From positions 124,001 to 188,000 of the forward strand of contig NZ_RPEM01000001.1 in the NCBI RefSeq assembly GCF_004745575.1: DNA of 64,000 bases, in the 5' to 3' direction. Shown piece after piece: positions 19,633-28,579 of this stretch. The stretch comes from Pseudotabrizicola sediminis (GTDB lineage: Bacteria; Pseudomonadota; Alphaproteobacteria; Rhodobacterales; Rhodobacteraceae). The translations under genes were made by a program, and so were the position numbers. The notes below the pieces were generated by a model. It was given only the letters and a program-made list of their open reading frames with translations, did not search any database and was not told the origin of the DNA. Numbering within the stretch: the first letter of the stretch is position 1; every line of letters begins with the position of its first letter.

Positions 19633-20981
19633 CCCCGCTGCGAATCCTTCTGGTCGATGATGAACCCGACATGCGCGCCTCGACCGCGCAGGCGCTGGAT
19701 CTGGCGGGCTTTGCGGTGCAGGACTTTGCCACGCCAGAACGGATCATGGATCTGGTCAGCTTCGGCTTTCCCGGCGTGGTGCTGACCGATATCCGCATGC
19801 CCGGCATGGATGGCCTGACCCTGATGAACCGCATCCACGAGATTGACCGCGACATTCCGGTGATCCTGATCACCGGGCATGGCGATGTGCAACTGGCGGT
19901 ACGGGCGATGCGTGAAGGGGCCTATGATTTCGTTGAAAAGCCGTTTCCTGCCAGCCAGTTGGCCGAGATTGTCGCGCGCGCGTCTGATTACCGGCGGCTG
20001 GTGCTGGAAAACCGTGTGCTCAAGGCAGCGGCGGGGCAGGTGGATGATATGGAACAGCGGCTGATCGGCCGGTCCAATGTGATGGTCGACCTGCGCCGCC
20101 GCATCCGCACCCTTGGCCCGACCGAGGCCGATGTGCTGATCGTGGGTGAAACGGGCGCGGGCAAAGAGGTGGTGGCGCGCGCGCTGCACGATATGTCGCC
20201 GCGGGCGCGCAAACCCTTTGTCGCCATTGATTGTGCTGCGATCCCTGCGGCGCTGATCGAATCCGAACTGTTCGGCCATGATGCCGGGGCGTTTCCGGGC
20301 GCGCTTCGGGCGCGCTATGGCAAGTTTGAACATGCGCGCGGCGGGACGATCCTGCTAGATGACATCGCGTCGATGCCCTTTGACATGCAGGGCAAGCTGG
20401 TGCGGGTGATCGAGGACCGCACCGTGACCCGGCTGGGGTCAAACGAGGCGCTGCCGCTGGACGTGCGCTTCATGGCCACATCGCGCGTGCCGCTGGAGGC
20501 AGAGGTCGAGGCCGGGCGGTTCCGGGGCGATCTTCTGTACCGGCTCAACGTCGTCACGCTGCAGGTGCCGCCGCTGTCGGCCCGGCGCGAGGATATTCCG
20601 CTGCTGTTCCTGCGCCTGTTGTCCGAGGCCGCCAGCCGCCACCGGTCAGACCCGGCCCCGGTGCCGCCGTCGCTGGTGGCGCAGCTGACCGCGCGTGACT
20701 GGCCGGGCAATGTGCGCGAGCTGCGCAACGCCGCCGACCGCTATGCCCTGGGGTTGGGCGAAGGCGCGCAAGCGGTGGAAGAGGCCCCGTCGCGGCTGGC
20801 CGAGCGCGTCGCCGAGTTTGAGCGGCGCGAGATCGAGGCGGCACTGGCGGCCCATCGCGGCAACCTCAAACCGGTTTATGAATCACTCGGCCTGTCGCGC
20901 AAGACCCTGTGGGAGAAGATGCAGAAACACGGGCTGGACAAGGCGCAGTTCGGCGCGGGCGGAGAGGCAGAGGCCGAATAA
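19629..20981 (+). CDS. dctD: NtrC-family response regulator DctD
   Basis: 450 aa. Receiver domain with D10/D11 and phosphoacceptor D54 (VVLTDIRMPGMDG), AAA+ domain with Walker A GETGAGKE, and a C-terminal Fis-type helix-turn-helix (HRGNLKPVYESLGLSRKTLWEKMQKHGL). The sigma-54 loop at about 220-225 reads GAFPGA instead of GAFTGA, so the critical Thr is Pro. The start overlaps the dctB stop by 4 nt. It is expected to activate the transporter genes 186 bp downstream; whether it still uses sigma-54 is uncertain. Confidence 0.88.
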   Translation: MTPLRILLVDDEPDMRASTAQALDLAGFAVQDFATPERIMDLVSFGFPGVVLTDIRMPGMDGLTLMNRIHEIDRDIPVILITGHGDVQLAVRAMREGAYDFVEKPFPASQLAEIVARASDYRRLVLENRVLKAAAGQVDDMEQRLIGRSNVMVDLRRRIRTLGPTEADVLIVGETGAGKEVVARALHDMSPRARKPFVAIDCAAIPAALIESELFGHDAGAFPGALRARYGKFEHARGGTILLDDIASMPFDMQGKLVRVIEDRTVTRLGSNEALPLDVRFMATSRVPLEAEVEAGRFRGDLLYRLNVVTLQVPPLSARREDIPLLFLRLLSEAASRHRSDPAPVPPSLVAQLTARDWPGNVRELRNAADRYALGLGEGAQAVEEAPSRLAERVAEFERREIEAALAAHRGNLKPVYESLGLSRKTLWEKMQKHGLDKAQFGAGGEAEAE

Positions 20982-20984
20982 GCC

Positions 20985-21032
20985 ACGAAATCCCCCCATC
21001 CTTTGCCTGTGATGTTACGAAATCCACCCATC
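20985..21032. repeat. 16-bp direct repeat upstream of the TAXI-TRAP genes
   Basis: ACGAAATCCCCCCATC (20985-21000) and ACGAAATCCACCCATC (21017-21032) differ at one base and start 32 bp apart, close to three helical turns. They lie between dctD and the transporter gene and are followed by GGCA-N7-TTGC (21047-21059), which looks like a sigma-54 promoter one base too short. They are a plausible paired binding site for DctD, by position only. Confidence 0.45.
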
Positions 21033-21167
21033 ACGCGCGGCAAACCGGCATTTGATTGCGCAAACAGCCAACAACACCGTTGAGTGAACGCCCGTTTCAC
21101 GGCTTTCTGGGGTCAGCACGGCGGGCGCAGGAGGCGCTGGCCAGTGTAGAATTTTTGGGAGGACTGC

Positions 21168-22136
21168 ATGTTCATCAAGACACTCGCCGCCGCTTGCGCG
21201 GCTGGCCTCGTTGCAACCACCGCCATGGCACAGGACAAATCGGACTGGCCGGGGGAAATCACCATCGGCACCGCGTCGCAGGGCGGCACCTATTTCGTCT
21301 ATGGCAACGGCTTTGCCGGCTACATGTCGGAAGCGCTTGGCGTGAACTCGACCGGCGAAGTCACCGGCGGCCCGGTGCAGAACGTGACACTGGTGGAAAC
21401 CGGCGATCACCTGATGGGTCTGGTCACCATGGGCCCGGCCTATGACGCCTGGATGGGCAAGTCCGAACTGGCCCCGGGGCTTGAGCACCGCTCGATCCGC
21501 GCGCTGTTCCCGATGTATCAAACCCCGTTCCAAGTCGTTGTGCTGCGCTCGTCGGGCATCACCTCGGTGTCGGATCTGGCGGGCAAGCGCGTGTCGGTTG
21601 GTCCCGCAGGCGGCACACCCGGAACTTATTGGCCGCAGTTCATGACCGCGGTCGGGGTCGAGGCGAACGTGTCCTATGCCGGTGCTGCCGATGCGGCGGG
21701 CCAGCTGCAGGATGGTCTGATCGACGCCTTTGCCTTTGCCGCTGGCGTGCCGATCTCGGCTTTCGCCGAACTGGCAGCCCAACAGGATGTGGTGATGTTC
21801 GGCCTGACCGAGGATGAGCAGGCCAAGGTTCTGGAAGCCTTCCCGGCCATGGCCGGGTTCAACATCCCCGCAGGCACCTATGCCGGTCATGATTATGACC
21901 AGCCCACCGTGGCCCTGTGGAATTTTGCCATCGCGCATTCCGATATGCCGGACTCTCTGGCCTATGAAATCACCAAGCTGGCGCTCGACAACAATGACCG
22001 CATGATGCAGATCCACGCCACTTCGGCCGAGACGCTGGTTGAAAACTGGGACAAGAACACGTTCATGCCGTTCCATCCAGGTGCCGTGCAGTATTACGAA
22101 GAAAAAGGGATCACGATCCCAGATACCCTGAAATAA
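21168..22136 (+). CDS. TAXI-family TRAP transporter solute-binding protein
   Basis: 322 aa with a Sec signal peptide (MFIKTLAAACAAGLVATTAMA, cleavage expected after AMA). The mature protein begins with WPGEITIGTASQGGTYFVYG, the TAXI-family signature region, and continues with GPAYDAWMG and GKRVSVGPAGGTPGTY. It is the periplasmic receptor of a tripartite ATP-independent transporter. TAXI ligands known elsewhere include glutamate, 2-oxoglutarate and C4-dicarboxylates; the neighbouring DctBD favours a dicarboxylate-like ligand. GGGAGG precedes the ATG. Confidence 0.92.
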   Translation: MFIKTLAAACAAGLVATTAMAQDKSDWPGEITIGTASQGGTYFVYGNGFAGYMSEALGVNSTGEVTGGPVQNVTLVETGDHLMGLVTMGPAYDAWMGKSELAPGLEHRSIRALFPMYQTPFQVVVLRSSGITSVSDLAGKRVSVGPAGGTPGTYWPQFMTAVGVEANVSYAGAADAAGQLQDGLIDAFAFAAGVPISAFAELAAQQDVVMFGLTEDEQAKVLEAFPAMAGFNIPAGTYAGHDYDQPTVALWNFAIAHSDMPDSLAYEITKLALDNNDRMMQIHATSAETLVENWDKNTFMPFHPGAVQYYEEKGITIPDTLK

Positions 22137-22156
22137 TCCAAGCATCGCTGCACTTT

Positions 22157-22189
22157 ATGGGCGTCCGGCAAGGTTCGGGCGCCCATTTT
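22157..22189 (+). terminator. Intra-operon hairpin between TRAP receptor and permease genes
   Basis: ATGGGCG (22157-22163) pairs with CGCCCAT (22080 + 100, i.e. 22180-22186), extended inside by CCG/CGG, and is followed by TTTT. It lies between the receptor stop and the permease start and may partly terminate transcription or protect the receptor mRNA end. Confidence 0.55.
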
Positions 22190-22220
22190 GGTAAAAACAG
22201 TCATTCGGGGACACCAGACC

Positions 22221-24392
22221 ATGATCGCTCCCAGCACGGACGCACCAGAAACGGGGCCGGAAAAGGCCATCGCCTCTGGCGTCGACAACGAGATTTTTTC
22301 GGCCAACCAGCGCAAGCCGCTTGGCTCGGTCGGCCTGTTCATCGCGGCGATTTGTGTCGCCTATACCGCGTTTCATATCGGGGTGATGAACCTCTATCCG
22401 CTGGAAACCTGGACCTACCGCTTGCTGCATGTCGGCGGCGGGCTGGTGATCGGGTTCCTGCTGTTCTCCTCGCTGACCTTTGACGAGATCGAGGCCGACC
22501 CGCGCACCGGCCGCGCGCTGATGCTGGCCCCGGCGGCGGTGCTGGTGGGCGTGGCCTTCGTGCAGGTTCTGCTGTTCTGGATCACCGGATCGGGTGTGGA
22601 TCAGGCCGCGCAGTCCACGGCGATGCGCTGGACCTTTGGCGTGCCGCTTCTGGTCGGCACGGCCTGGGCGCTGGTCGTGGCATGGGTGTTCCCCGATCCG
22701 CGCCGGGGGCAGCTGGATCTGGCCGACATCATTCTGGCCTTTGCCGCCATTGCGGTGACCGCCTATATCATCTTCCACGCGCCGCTGCTGCGGTTGCGGG
22801 CGGGCACTGGCCTTGCGAAAGAGGCCGATATGTATGCGGCCCTCATCGGGGTGGTCCTGATCCTTGAACTGACCCGCCGCATGGCAGGACTCGCGCTGGT
22901 GATCATCGCCGGCATCTTCGTGCTTTACAGCTTCGTCGGCCCGTGGCTGCCGGGTATCCTGTATCACCGGGGCTATTCGCTGACCCGGTTCTTTACCTAT
23001 GTCTTCACCGACCAAGGCATCCTTGGGCCGACGACGGCGATTTCCTCGACCTATATCATCCTGTTCGTGGCCTTCGCCGCCTTTCTGCAAGCGTCCCGCG
23101 TGGGGGAATATTTCGTCAACTTCGCCTTCGCCGCAGCGGGTGACCGGCGCGGGGGGCCTGCCAAGGTGGCCGTCTTCGGCTCGGGTCTGATGGGCATGAT
23201 CAACGGAACGTCAGCGGGCAACGTGGTGGCAACGGGGTCGCTGACCATCCCCTTGATGAAAAAGGTAGGCTACAAGCCGCAGACGGCGGCGGCGGTCGAG
23301 GCTGCGGCCTCATCCGGCGGGCAGATCCTGCCGCCGATCATGGGGGCGGGCGCCTTCATCATGTCGGAAATCACCGGCATCGCCTATTCCGACATTGTGG
23401 TGGCCGCGATCATCCCGGCGCTTTTGTACTTCGTCAGTGTCTACTTCAACGTCGATCTGATGGCGCAGAAGTTCAACATGAAAGGCCTGCCGCGCGAAGA
23501 ACTGCCGCAGTTTCGCAAACTGGCCAAGCAGGTGTTCCTGTTCATCCCGATCCTGATCCTGATCGGCGCGCTGTTCATGGGCTATTCGGTGATCCGCGCG
23601 GGCACTTTGGCGATGGCGGCGGCGGCGGTGGTGTCCTGGCTGACGCCGCACAAGATGGGGGTGCGCGAAATCCTGTTTGCGCTGGAAATCTCGACCAAGA
23701 TGACGCTGCAACTGGTTGCGGTCTGTGCGGCGGCGGGCATCATCGTGGGCGTGATCGCGCTGACAGGCTTGGGCACGCGGTTTTCCAGCCTGCTCTTGGG
23801 GCTGGCCGAGAACAACCAGATGCTGGCGCTGTTCTTTGCGATGATCGTGTCGATCGTGCTGGGGATGGGCATGCCCACCACGGCGGCCTATGCGGTGGCG
23901 GCGTCGGTGATTGCGCCGGGCCTGATCAGCATGGGGATTGATACGCTGACCGCGCACTTCTTCATCTTCTACTATGCGGTGATGTCGGCCATTACCCCGC
24001 CGGTGGCGCTTGCGGCCTATGCCGGGGCGGCGATTGCGCGGTCGGACCCGATGAAGACATCCGTCGAGTCGTTCAAGATGGGGATGGCGGCCTTTGTCGT
24101 GCCGTTCATGTTCTTCTCTTCACCCGAACTCTTGATGCAGGGCGAATGGATCAACATCATCCACGTGGTCGCCGGGGCGTTGCTGGGGGTGTTCCTGCTG
24201 TCCTCGGCTGTGCAGGCCTGGTACTTCGGCCATCTGCATACGGTGCTGCGCATCGTTCTGGCGGCGGCGGCGATTGCTATGATCGACTCGGGCTTGCTGA
24301 GCGATGCCATTGGCATCACCACGGCGGTTGCGGTCTGGGCGATCCAGAAGCGGCTGGTCAAACCCGGCGCGGTGGCGCGCGGGGCCGACTAA
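22221..24392 (+). CDS. TRAP transporter fused permease (small plus large membrane subunits)
   Basis: 723 aa from ATG 22221; a TTG at 22188 lies inside the preceding hairpin's T-tract and is unlikely. Many hydrophobic helices are visible. The N-terminal third corresponds to the DctQ-type four-helix subunit and the rest to the DctM-type large subunit, with the conserved GSGLMGMINGTSAGNVVATGS and GMGMPTTAAYAVAAS segments. Fused 4TM-12TM permeases are typical partners of TAXI receptors. It imports the receptor-bound solute with a cation gradient. Confidence 0.92.
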   Translation: MIAPSTDAPETGPEKAIASGVDNEIFSANQRKPLGSVGLFIAAICVAYTAFHIGVMNLYPLETWTYRLLHVGGGLVIGFLLFSSLTFDEIEADPRTGRALMLAPAAVLVGVAFVQVLLFWITGSGVDQAAQSTAMRWTFGVPLLVGTAWALVVAWVFPDPRRGQLDLADIILAFAAIAVTAYIIFHAPLLRLRAGTGLAKEADMYAALIGVVLILELTRRMAGLALVIIAGIFVLYSFVGPWLPGILYHRGYSLTRFFTYVFTDQGILGPTTAISSTYIILFVAFAAFLQASRVGEYFVNFAFAAAGDRRGGPAKVAVFGSGLMGMINGTSAGNVVATGSLTIPLMKKVGYKPQTAAAVEAAASSGGQILPPIMGAGAFIMSEITGIAYSDIVVAAIIPALLYFVSVYFNVDLMAQKFNMKGLPREELPQFRKLAKQVFLFIPILILIGALFMGYSVIRAGTLAMAAAAVVSWLTPHKMGVREILFALEISTKMTLQLVAVCAAAGIIVGVIALTGLGTRFSSLLLGLAENNQMLALFFAMIVSIVLGMGMPTTAAYAVAASVIAPGLISMGIDTLTAHFFIFYYAVMSAITPPVALAAYAGAAIARSDPMKTSVESFKMGMAAFVVPFMFFSSPELLMQGEWINIIHVVAGALLGVFLLSSAVQAWYFGHLHTVLRIVLAAAAIAMIDSGLLSDAIGITTAVAVWAIQKRLVKPGAVARGAD

Positions 24393-24417
24393 GGGCCTGT
24401 AACGATCTGACACCACA

Positions 24418-24452
24418 GGGCCGCCCCCGGAACCGTGGGGCGGCCCTTTTTT
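24418..24452 (+). terminator. Rho-independent terminator of the TRAP operon
   Basis: GGGCCGCCCC (24418-24427) pairs with GGGGCGGCCC (24437-24446) and is followed by six T residues. Confidence 0.88.
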
Positions 24453-24480
24453 CATGACGCGCGCGGACTACCTTTTATTC

Positions 24481-25023
24481 ATGCGCGCTTTATTCATTCT
24501 GCCGATCCTGATGCTTGCCATGCCCCTGCGGGCGGACCCGCTGGATGCGGTCCGCGCGCCGGGGGCTGTGGTGCTGATGCGTCACGCAACCGCCCCCGGA
24601 ACAGGAGATCCGCCCGGGTTCCGTTTGGGCGACTGCACCACGCAGCGTAACCTGTCGGCCGCGGGCCGGGCCGAGGCGCGGGCTATCGGCGCGCGGTTAC
24701 GCGACGCAGGTATCGGGTTTGATGCGATTCTGACCTCGGAATGGTGCCGCGCCCGCGACACGGCAGACCTGCTCGGCCTTGGCCCGGTCACAGCCTTTCC
24801 GGCGGTGAATTCCTTTTTTGCCGACCGACGGGATGAACCCGGCCAAACTGCGGCCGTGCTGGCCCATCTGGCCGCGTTGCCGGAAGGTGCCCGCGTGCTG
24901 ATCGTGACCCATCAGGTCAACATCACCGCGCTGACCGGCATCGTGCCGCGCTCGGGCGAGGCAGTGGTGGCGCAACGGGCAGGGCAAGGGTTGCAGGTCA
25001 CCGGTCGCCTGCCGCCGCCCTGA
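24481..25023 (+). CDS. Secreted histidine phosphatase family protein
   Basis: 180 aa from ATG 24481, giving a clean signal peptide (MRALFILPILMLAMPLRAD). An ATG at 24454 would follow the terminator T-tract by 1 nt, so I prefer the later start, although no good Shine-Dalgarno is visible. The catalytic motif is VLMRHATAPGTGDP (RHA/RHG), with the supporting SEWCRARDTA and a second-His motif LIVTHQVNITALTG. The family dephosphorylates varied substrates; this one probably acts in the periplasm. Confidence 0.82.
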   Translation: MRALFILPILMLAMPLRADPLDAVRAPGAVVLMRHATAPGTGDPPGFRLGDCTTQRNLSAAGRAEARAIGARLRDAGIGFDAILTSEWCRARDTADLLGLGPVTAFPAVNSFFADRRDEPGQTAAVLAHLAALPEGARVLIVTHQVNITALTGIVPRSGEAVVAQRAGQGLQVTGRLPPP

Positions 25024-25036
25024 GGCCCGCCAAATG

Positions 25037-25060
25037 AAAACGGCCCCCGAAGGGGCCGCT
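25037..25060 (-). terminator. Rho-independent terminator of typA
   Basis: Read on the minus strand, CGGCCCC / GGGGCCG with a 4-nt loop (25041-25058) is followed by TTTT (25040-25037), right after the typA stop. Confidence 0.75.
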
Positions 25061-25065
25061 TGTCG

Positions 25066-26883
25066 TCAGGCGCTGCGGCTGTGCCGCTTGCGCTCATGCG
25101 GGTCCAGATAGCGTTTGCGCATCCGCACCGATTTCGGCGTTACCTCGACCAGTTCGTCATCGTCGATATAGGCGATGCACTGCTCAAGGCTCAGCTTGAC
25201 CGGCGTGGTCAGGCGCACCGCTTCATCCGTGCCCGATGCGCGCACGTTGGTCAGCTGCTTGCCCTTAAGCGGGTTGACCTCAAGGTCATTGTCGCGGCTG
25301 TGCTCGCCAATGATCATGCCGGTGTAGACCGGTTCCTGCACGCCGATGAAGAAGTGGCCGCGATCTTCCAGCTTCCACATCGCATAAGCGACCGAAATGC
25401 CGGCTTCCATCGAGATCAGCACGCCCTGACGGCGCCCTTCAATTGCGCCCTTGTGCGGGGCCCAGCCGTGGAACACGCGGTTCAGAACCCCGGTGCCGCG
25501 CGTGTCGGTCATGAACTGGCCGTGATAACCGATCAGGCCGCGCGATGGCACATGGGCGATGATCCGGGTCTTGCCGGCCCCTGCGGGTTTCATCTCGACC
25601 AGATCGCCCTTGCGCGGGCCGGTCAGCTTTTCGATCACCGGGCCGGTGTATTCGTCATCCACGTCGATGGTGACTTCCTCGATCGGCTCTTGGCGCACGC
25701 CGTCTTCTTCTTTGAACAGCACGCGCGGGCGGCTGATCGACAGCTCGAACCCCTCACGGCGCATGTTCTCGATCAGCACGCCCATCTGCAATTCGCCGCG
25801 CCCCGCCACTTCAAAGGCGTCGCCGCCCGGGGTGTCGGTGACCTTGATCGCCACGTTGATCTCGGCTTCCTTCATCAGACGCTCGCGGATCACGCGGGAC
25901 TGAACCTTGTTGCCTTCCTTGCCCGCCAGCGGCGAGTCGTTGATGCCGAAGGTGATCGAGATGGTCGGCGGGTCAATCGGCTGCGCGGGCAGGGCGGTAT
26001 CCACCTCCAGCGCGCACAGGGTATCGGCAACGGTGGCCTTGGTCATGCCGGCCAGCGTGACAATGTCGCCCGCTTCAGCCGCATCAATCGGCGTCATCAC
26101 CAGACCACGATAGGCCAGCACTTTCGACACGCGGAACTGCTCCAGCCGCTCGCCATCGCGGGACAGCGCCTTGATGGTTTCACCGGCGCGCAGGGTGCCT
26201 GCTTCAACCCGGCCGGTCAGGATACGGCCGATGAACGGATCAGCCGACAGAGTGGTTGCCAGCATCTGAAACGGTTCGGCCCGGCGCGCGATCTGCTTTG
26301 GTTCCGGCACATGCTTGATGACCAGTTCGTACAGCGCGGACAGGTCCTTGCGCGGCCCGTCAAGTTCCACATCGGCCCAGCCGGACCGGCCCGAGGCGTA
26401 CAGCACCGGGAAATCGAGCTGATCATCATCAGCGCCAAGGTTGGCGAACAGGTCAAACACCTCGTTAAGCGCGCGGTCGGGTTCGGCATCGGCCTTGTCG
26501 ACCTTGTTCAGCACCACAATCGGGCGCAGGCCAAGGGCAAGCGCCTTTGAGGTCACGAATTTGGTTTGCGGCATCGGGCCTTCGGCCGCGTCCACCAGCA
26601 GCACAACACCGTCAACCATCGACAGGATGCGTTCCACCTCGCCACCAAAGTCAGCGTGGCCGGGGGTGTCAACGATGTTGATCCGTGCACCGCCCCATTC
26701 CAGCGAAGTACATTTCGCAAGAATGGTGATGCCACGCTCACGTTCGATATCGTTGCTGTCCATGGCGCGTTCGGCGACGGCCTGGTTGTCGCGGAAAGAC
26801 CCCGACTGTTTCAGAAGCTCGTCGACGAGCGTGGTTTTGCCATGGTCAACGTGTGCGATGATGGCAATGTTGCGAAGCTCCAT
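25066..26883 (-). CDS. typA: Ribosome-associated translational GTPase TypA/BipA
   Basis: 605 aa, the normal length. G1 [11 protein letters not shown]3 DTPGHADF and G4 NKVDKAD are present at the N-terminus, followed by EF-G-like domains and the TypA-specific C-terminal domain with the [20 protein letters not shown] segment. It associates with ribosomes and supports 50S assembly and growth in cold or stress. It ends in a basic tail ([19 protein letters not shown]). It is transcribed alone, with its own terminator. Confidence 0.97.
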   Translation of the reverse strand: MELRNIAIIAHVDHGKTTLVDELLKQSGSFRDNQAVAERAMDSNDIERERGITILAKCTSLEWGGARINIVDTPGHADFGGEVERILSMVDGVVLLVDAAEGPMPQTKFVTSKALALGLRPIVVLNKVDKADAEPDRALNEVFDLFANLGADDDQLDFPVLYASGRSGWADVELDGPRKDLSALYELVIKHVPEPKQIARRAEPFQMLATTLSADPFIGRILTGRVEAGTLRAGETIKALSRDGERLEQFRVSKVLAYRGLVMTPIDAAEAGDIVTLAGMTKATVADTLCALEVDTALPAQPIDPPTISITFGINDSPLAGKEGNKVQSRVIRERLMKEAEINVAIKVTDTPGGDAFEVAGRGELQMGVLIENMRREGFELSISRPRVLFKEEDGVRQEPIEEVTIDVDDEYTGPVIEKLTGPRKGDLVEMKPAGAGKTRIIAHVPSRGLIGYHGQFMTDTRGTGVLNRVFHGWAPHKGAIEGRRQGVLISMEAGISVAYAMWKLEDRGHFFIGVQEPVYTGMIIGEHSRDNDLEVNPLKGKQLTNVRASGTDEAVRLTTPVKLSLEQCIAYIDDDELVEVTPKSVRMRKRYLDPHERKRHSRSA

Positions 26884-26973
26884 CGGGAGGGGTCACTTTC
26901 AATAGGGTCTGAGGATTGTTGCGCAGCCCTTACAGGGTTTTCCCCGCATTGGCCAGTGCCGATCACAGCTTGG

Positions 26974-27576
26974 TCATGTCGCGACGTAACGGTCGCGGCG
27001 ATGGTTGATGGCGATGATCAGATTGATCACCACTGCGCCCAGCAAGGACCACAGAACCGTGGCCAGCGGGAACAGGAACAGCGCCACCGAAAAGATCACC
27101 GCATCGGCGCACAACTGTACGTATCCGGCGCGGAACCCGGTCTTGTCCTGCACGATCAGCGCCACCACCCCCAGCCCGCCGAGTGATCCGTTGTGACGGA
27201 AGATCACCAGCAGGCCCACCCCGGTCAGCGCGCCAAAAATGATCGCGGCCAGCGGCGTCGACAGCTGCGCGAAGGTGATATGGTCGGGGATGATCAGCGT
27301 CAGCCCCGACAGGGCGGTGACAGAGATCAGCGATTTGGCGGTGAACTGTGGCCCCAGCCGCAGCCAGGCCAGCAGATAGAACGGCAGGTTGATGACAAAG
27401 AACACCACGCCAAAGCTCCACCCCGTCAGGTACGAGATGATCACCGCAACCCCGGCCGTCTGCCCGGTGATCAGCCCGGCATGGGTCAGGAATTGCAGGG
27501 CGATGGCACAGAGGAACACGCCAAGCGCGAACCCTTGGGCGTCTTCGGTCACCGTATGTCTTGCGGTATCTTTCAT
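26974..27576 (-). CDS. YitT family membrane protein
   Basis: 200 aa from the internal Met (MKDTARHTVTEDAQGF); the longer open frame to 27699 starts with non-family sequence that overlaps the divergent gene and is unlikely to be translated. Five or six hydrophobic helices and the THAGLITGQTAGVAVI and NGSLGGLGVVAL segments fit the YitT/DUF161 family. The function of the family is unknown. Confidence 0.82.
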   Translation of the reverse strand: MKDTARHTVTEDAQGFALGVFLCAIALQFLTHAGLITGQTAGVAVIISYLTGWSFGVVFFVINLPFYLLAWLRLGPQFTAKSLISVTALSGLTLIIPDHITFAQLSTPLAAIIFGALTGVGLLVIFRHNGSLGGLGVVALIVQDKTGFRAGYVQLCADAVIFSVALFLFPLATVLWSLLGAVVINLIIAINHRRDRYVAT

Positions 27577-27640
27577 GGCTGGGAAACTATGGCAGCCATT
27601 CTGACCTGTCCAGCCCTTTTCCTGCCATACATTGGCCCCG

Positions 27641-28528
27641 ATGCTCTTGTTTCTTAAGACAAGCATCAAATGGGCTGTAAGACAGGCAAGGCAGATCATG
27701 CAGGCAAAACGCGCATTAGAGATTGTGTCCAGCTCTCTGGCTGACGCCCCCCCCGATCAGGTATCGGCGCTGTCGGCCAGGCTGGATCAGATGATCCGGC
27801 TGACCGAAGAGTCGCTGCATCTGCAACGGGTGGCGCTGCTGGAGGCGGGCCATATCCTGCGCTTTCATTCCGGGCTGACCCCGGTTGCGCTGTCCTTGCC
27901 CGAGGCGCAGGACGATTACGTGCAGCGCGTCATCCTGCGGACCCGCCAGTTCTATGAGGCGCGGCTGCTGGCCACGGTGCAGGGCCTCGGGCTGATCAAG
28001 CCGGGTGCCACCGTCTGCGATATCGGGGCCAATATCGGCAATGCGGCGGTGTTTTTCGGCAAGGTGCTGGGGGCCGGGCGCGTGGTGGCGTTCGAGCCGC
28101 TGCCGCAGGCCTACACGACGCTGCGCCGCAATCTTGACCTGAACGGTCTCTCTGATGCGTTGGCCTATCGCTGCATGGTGGGGGCAGAATCGGGACGCGG
28201 TGATATTGCCCGCTTCAACCCGCGCAATATCGGTGCGACCAGTTTTATTCCGATTCCCGACGGTCCGGTGCCGATGGTGTCGCTGGATGATCTGATTGAG
28301 GCGGAAGAGCTGCAGGGCCTGTCCTTCCTCAAGGTCGATGTCGAAGGCATGCATCTGGAGGTGTTGCAGGGTGCCAAACAGGTGATTGCCACCCACAGGC
28401 CCGCAATCTGGGTCGCGCTGACCGATGCCGGCAGCGATTACGCGGCCACCGCCGCCCTGCTGGAACCGCTGGGATACAGGGCCACGCCGATTGGCCCGAA
28501 TGACTTTGTCTTTGCGCAGACCGCATGA
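27641..28528 (+). CDS. FkbM family methyltransferase
   Basis: 295 aa from ATG 27641 (a TTG at 27632 is in frame). After about 120 residues of helical N-terminus the SAM-binding core reads VCDIGANIGNAAVFFGKVLG, VVAFEPLPQAYTTLRRNLDLN, then LDDLIEAEELQGLSFLKVDVEGMHLEVLQGA, the FkbM signature. FkbM enzymes usually O-methylate sugars or small molecules. No glycan genes are nearby, so the substrate is unknown. It is convergent with icd, sharing the hairpin between them. Confidence 0.85.
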   Translation: MLLFLKTSIKWAVRQARQIMQAKRALEIVSSSLADAPPDQVSALSARLDQMIRLTEESLHLQRVALLEAGHILRFHSGLTPVALSLPEAQDDYVQRVILRTRQFYEARLLATVQGLGLIKPGATVCDIGANIGNAAVFFGKVLGAGRVVAFEPLPQAYTTLRRNLDLNGLSDALAYRCMVGAESGRGDIARFNPRNIGATSFIPIPDGPVPMVSLDDLIEAEELQGLSFLKVDVEGMHLEVLQGAKQVIATHRPAIWVALTDAGSDYAATAALLEPLGYRATPIGPNDFVFAQTA

Positions 28529-28557
28529 AAAAATCCGGGGGGCATGTACCCCCCGGA
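28528..28557 (-). terminator. Rho-independent terminator of icd
   Basis: A 9-bp perfect stem TCCGGGGGG (28534-28542) / CCCCCCGGA (28549-28557) with a 6-nt loop gives a T6 tail on the minus strand. It can also serve the convergent fkbM-type gene. Confidence 0.82.
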
Positions 28558-28579
28558 CCCTTATATGCTGAAAACTGTC

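Noticed and set aside
21039-21060. Sigma-54 promoter before the TAXI gene
   Set aside because: GGCA and TTGC elements are present, but GG and GC are 9, not 10, bases apart; sigma-54 is strict about this, so I do not annotate it as a promoter.
25060-26550. 496-aa plus-strand frame opposite typA
   Set aside because: Antisense to typA with a His/Arg/Gln-rich, non-protein-like composition.
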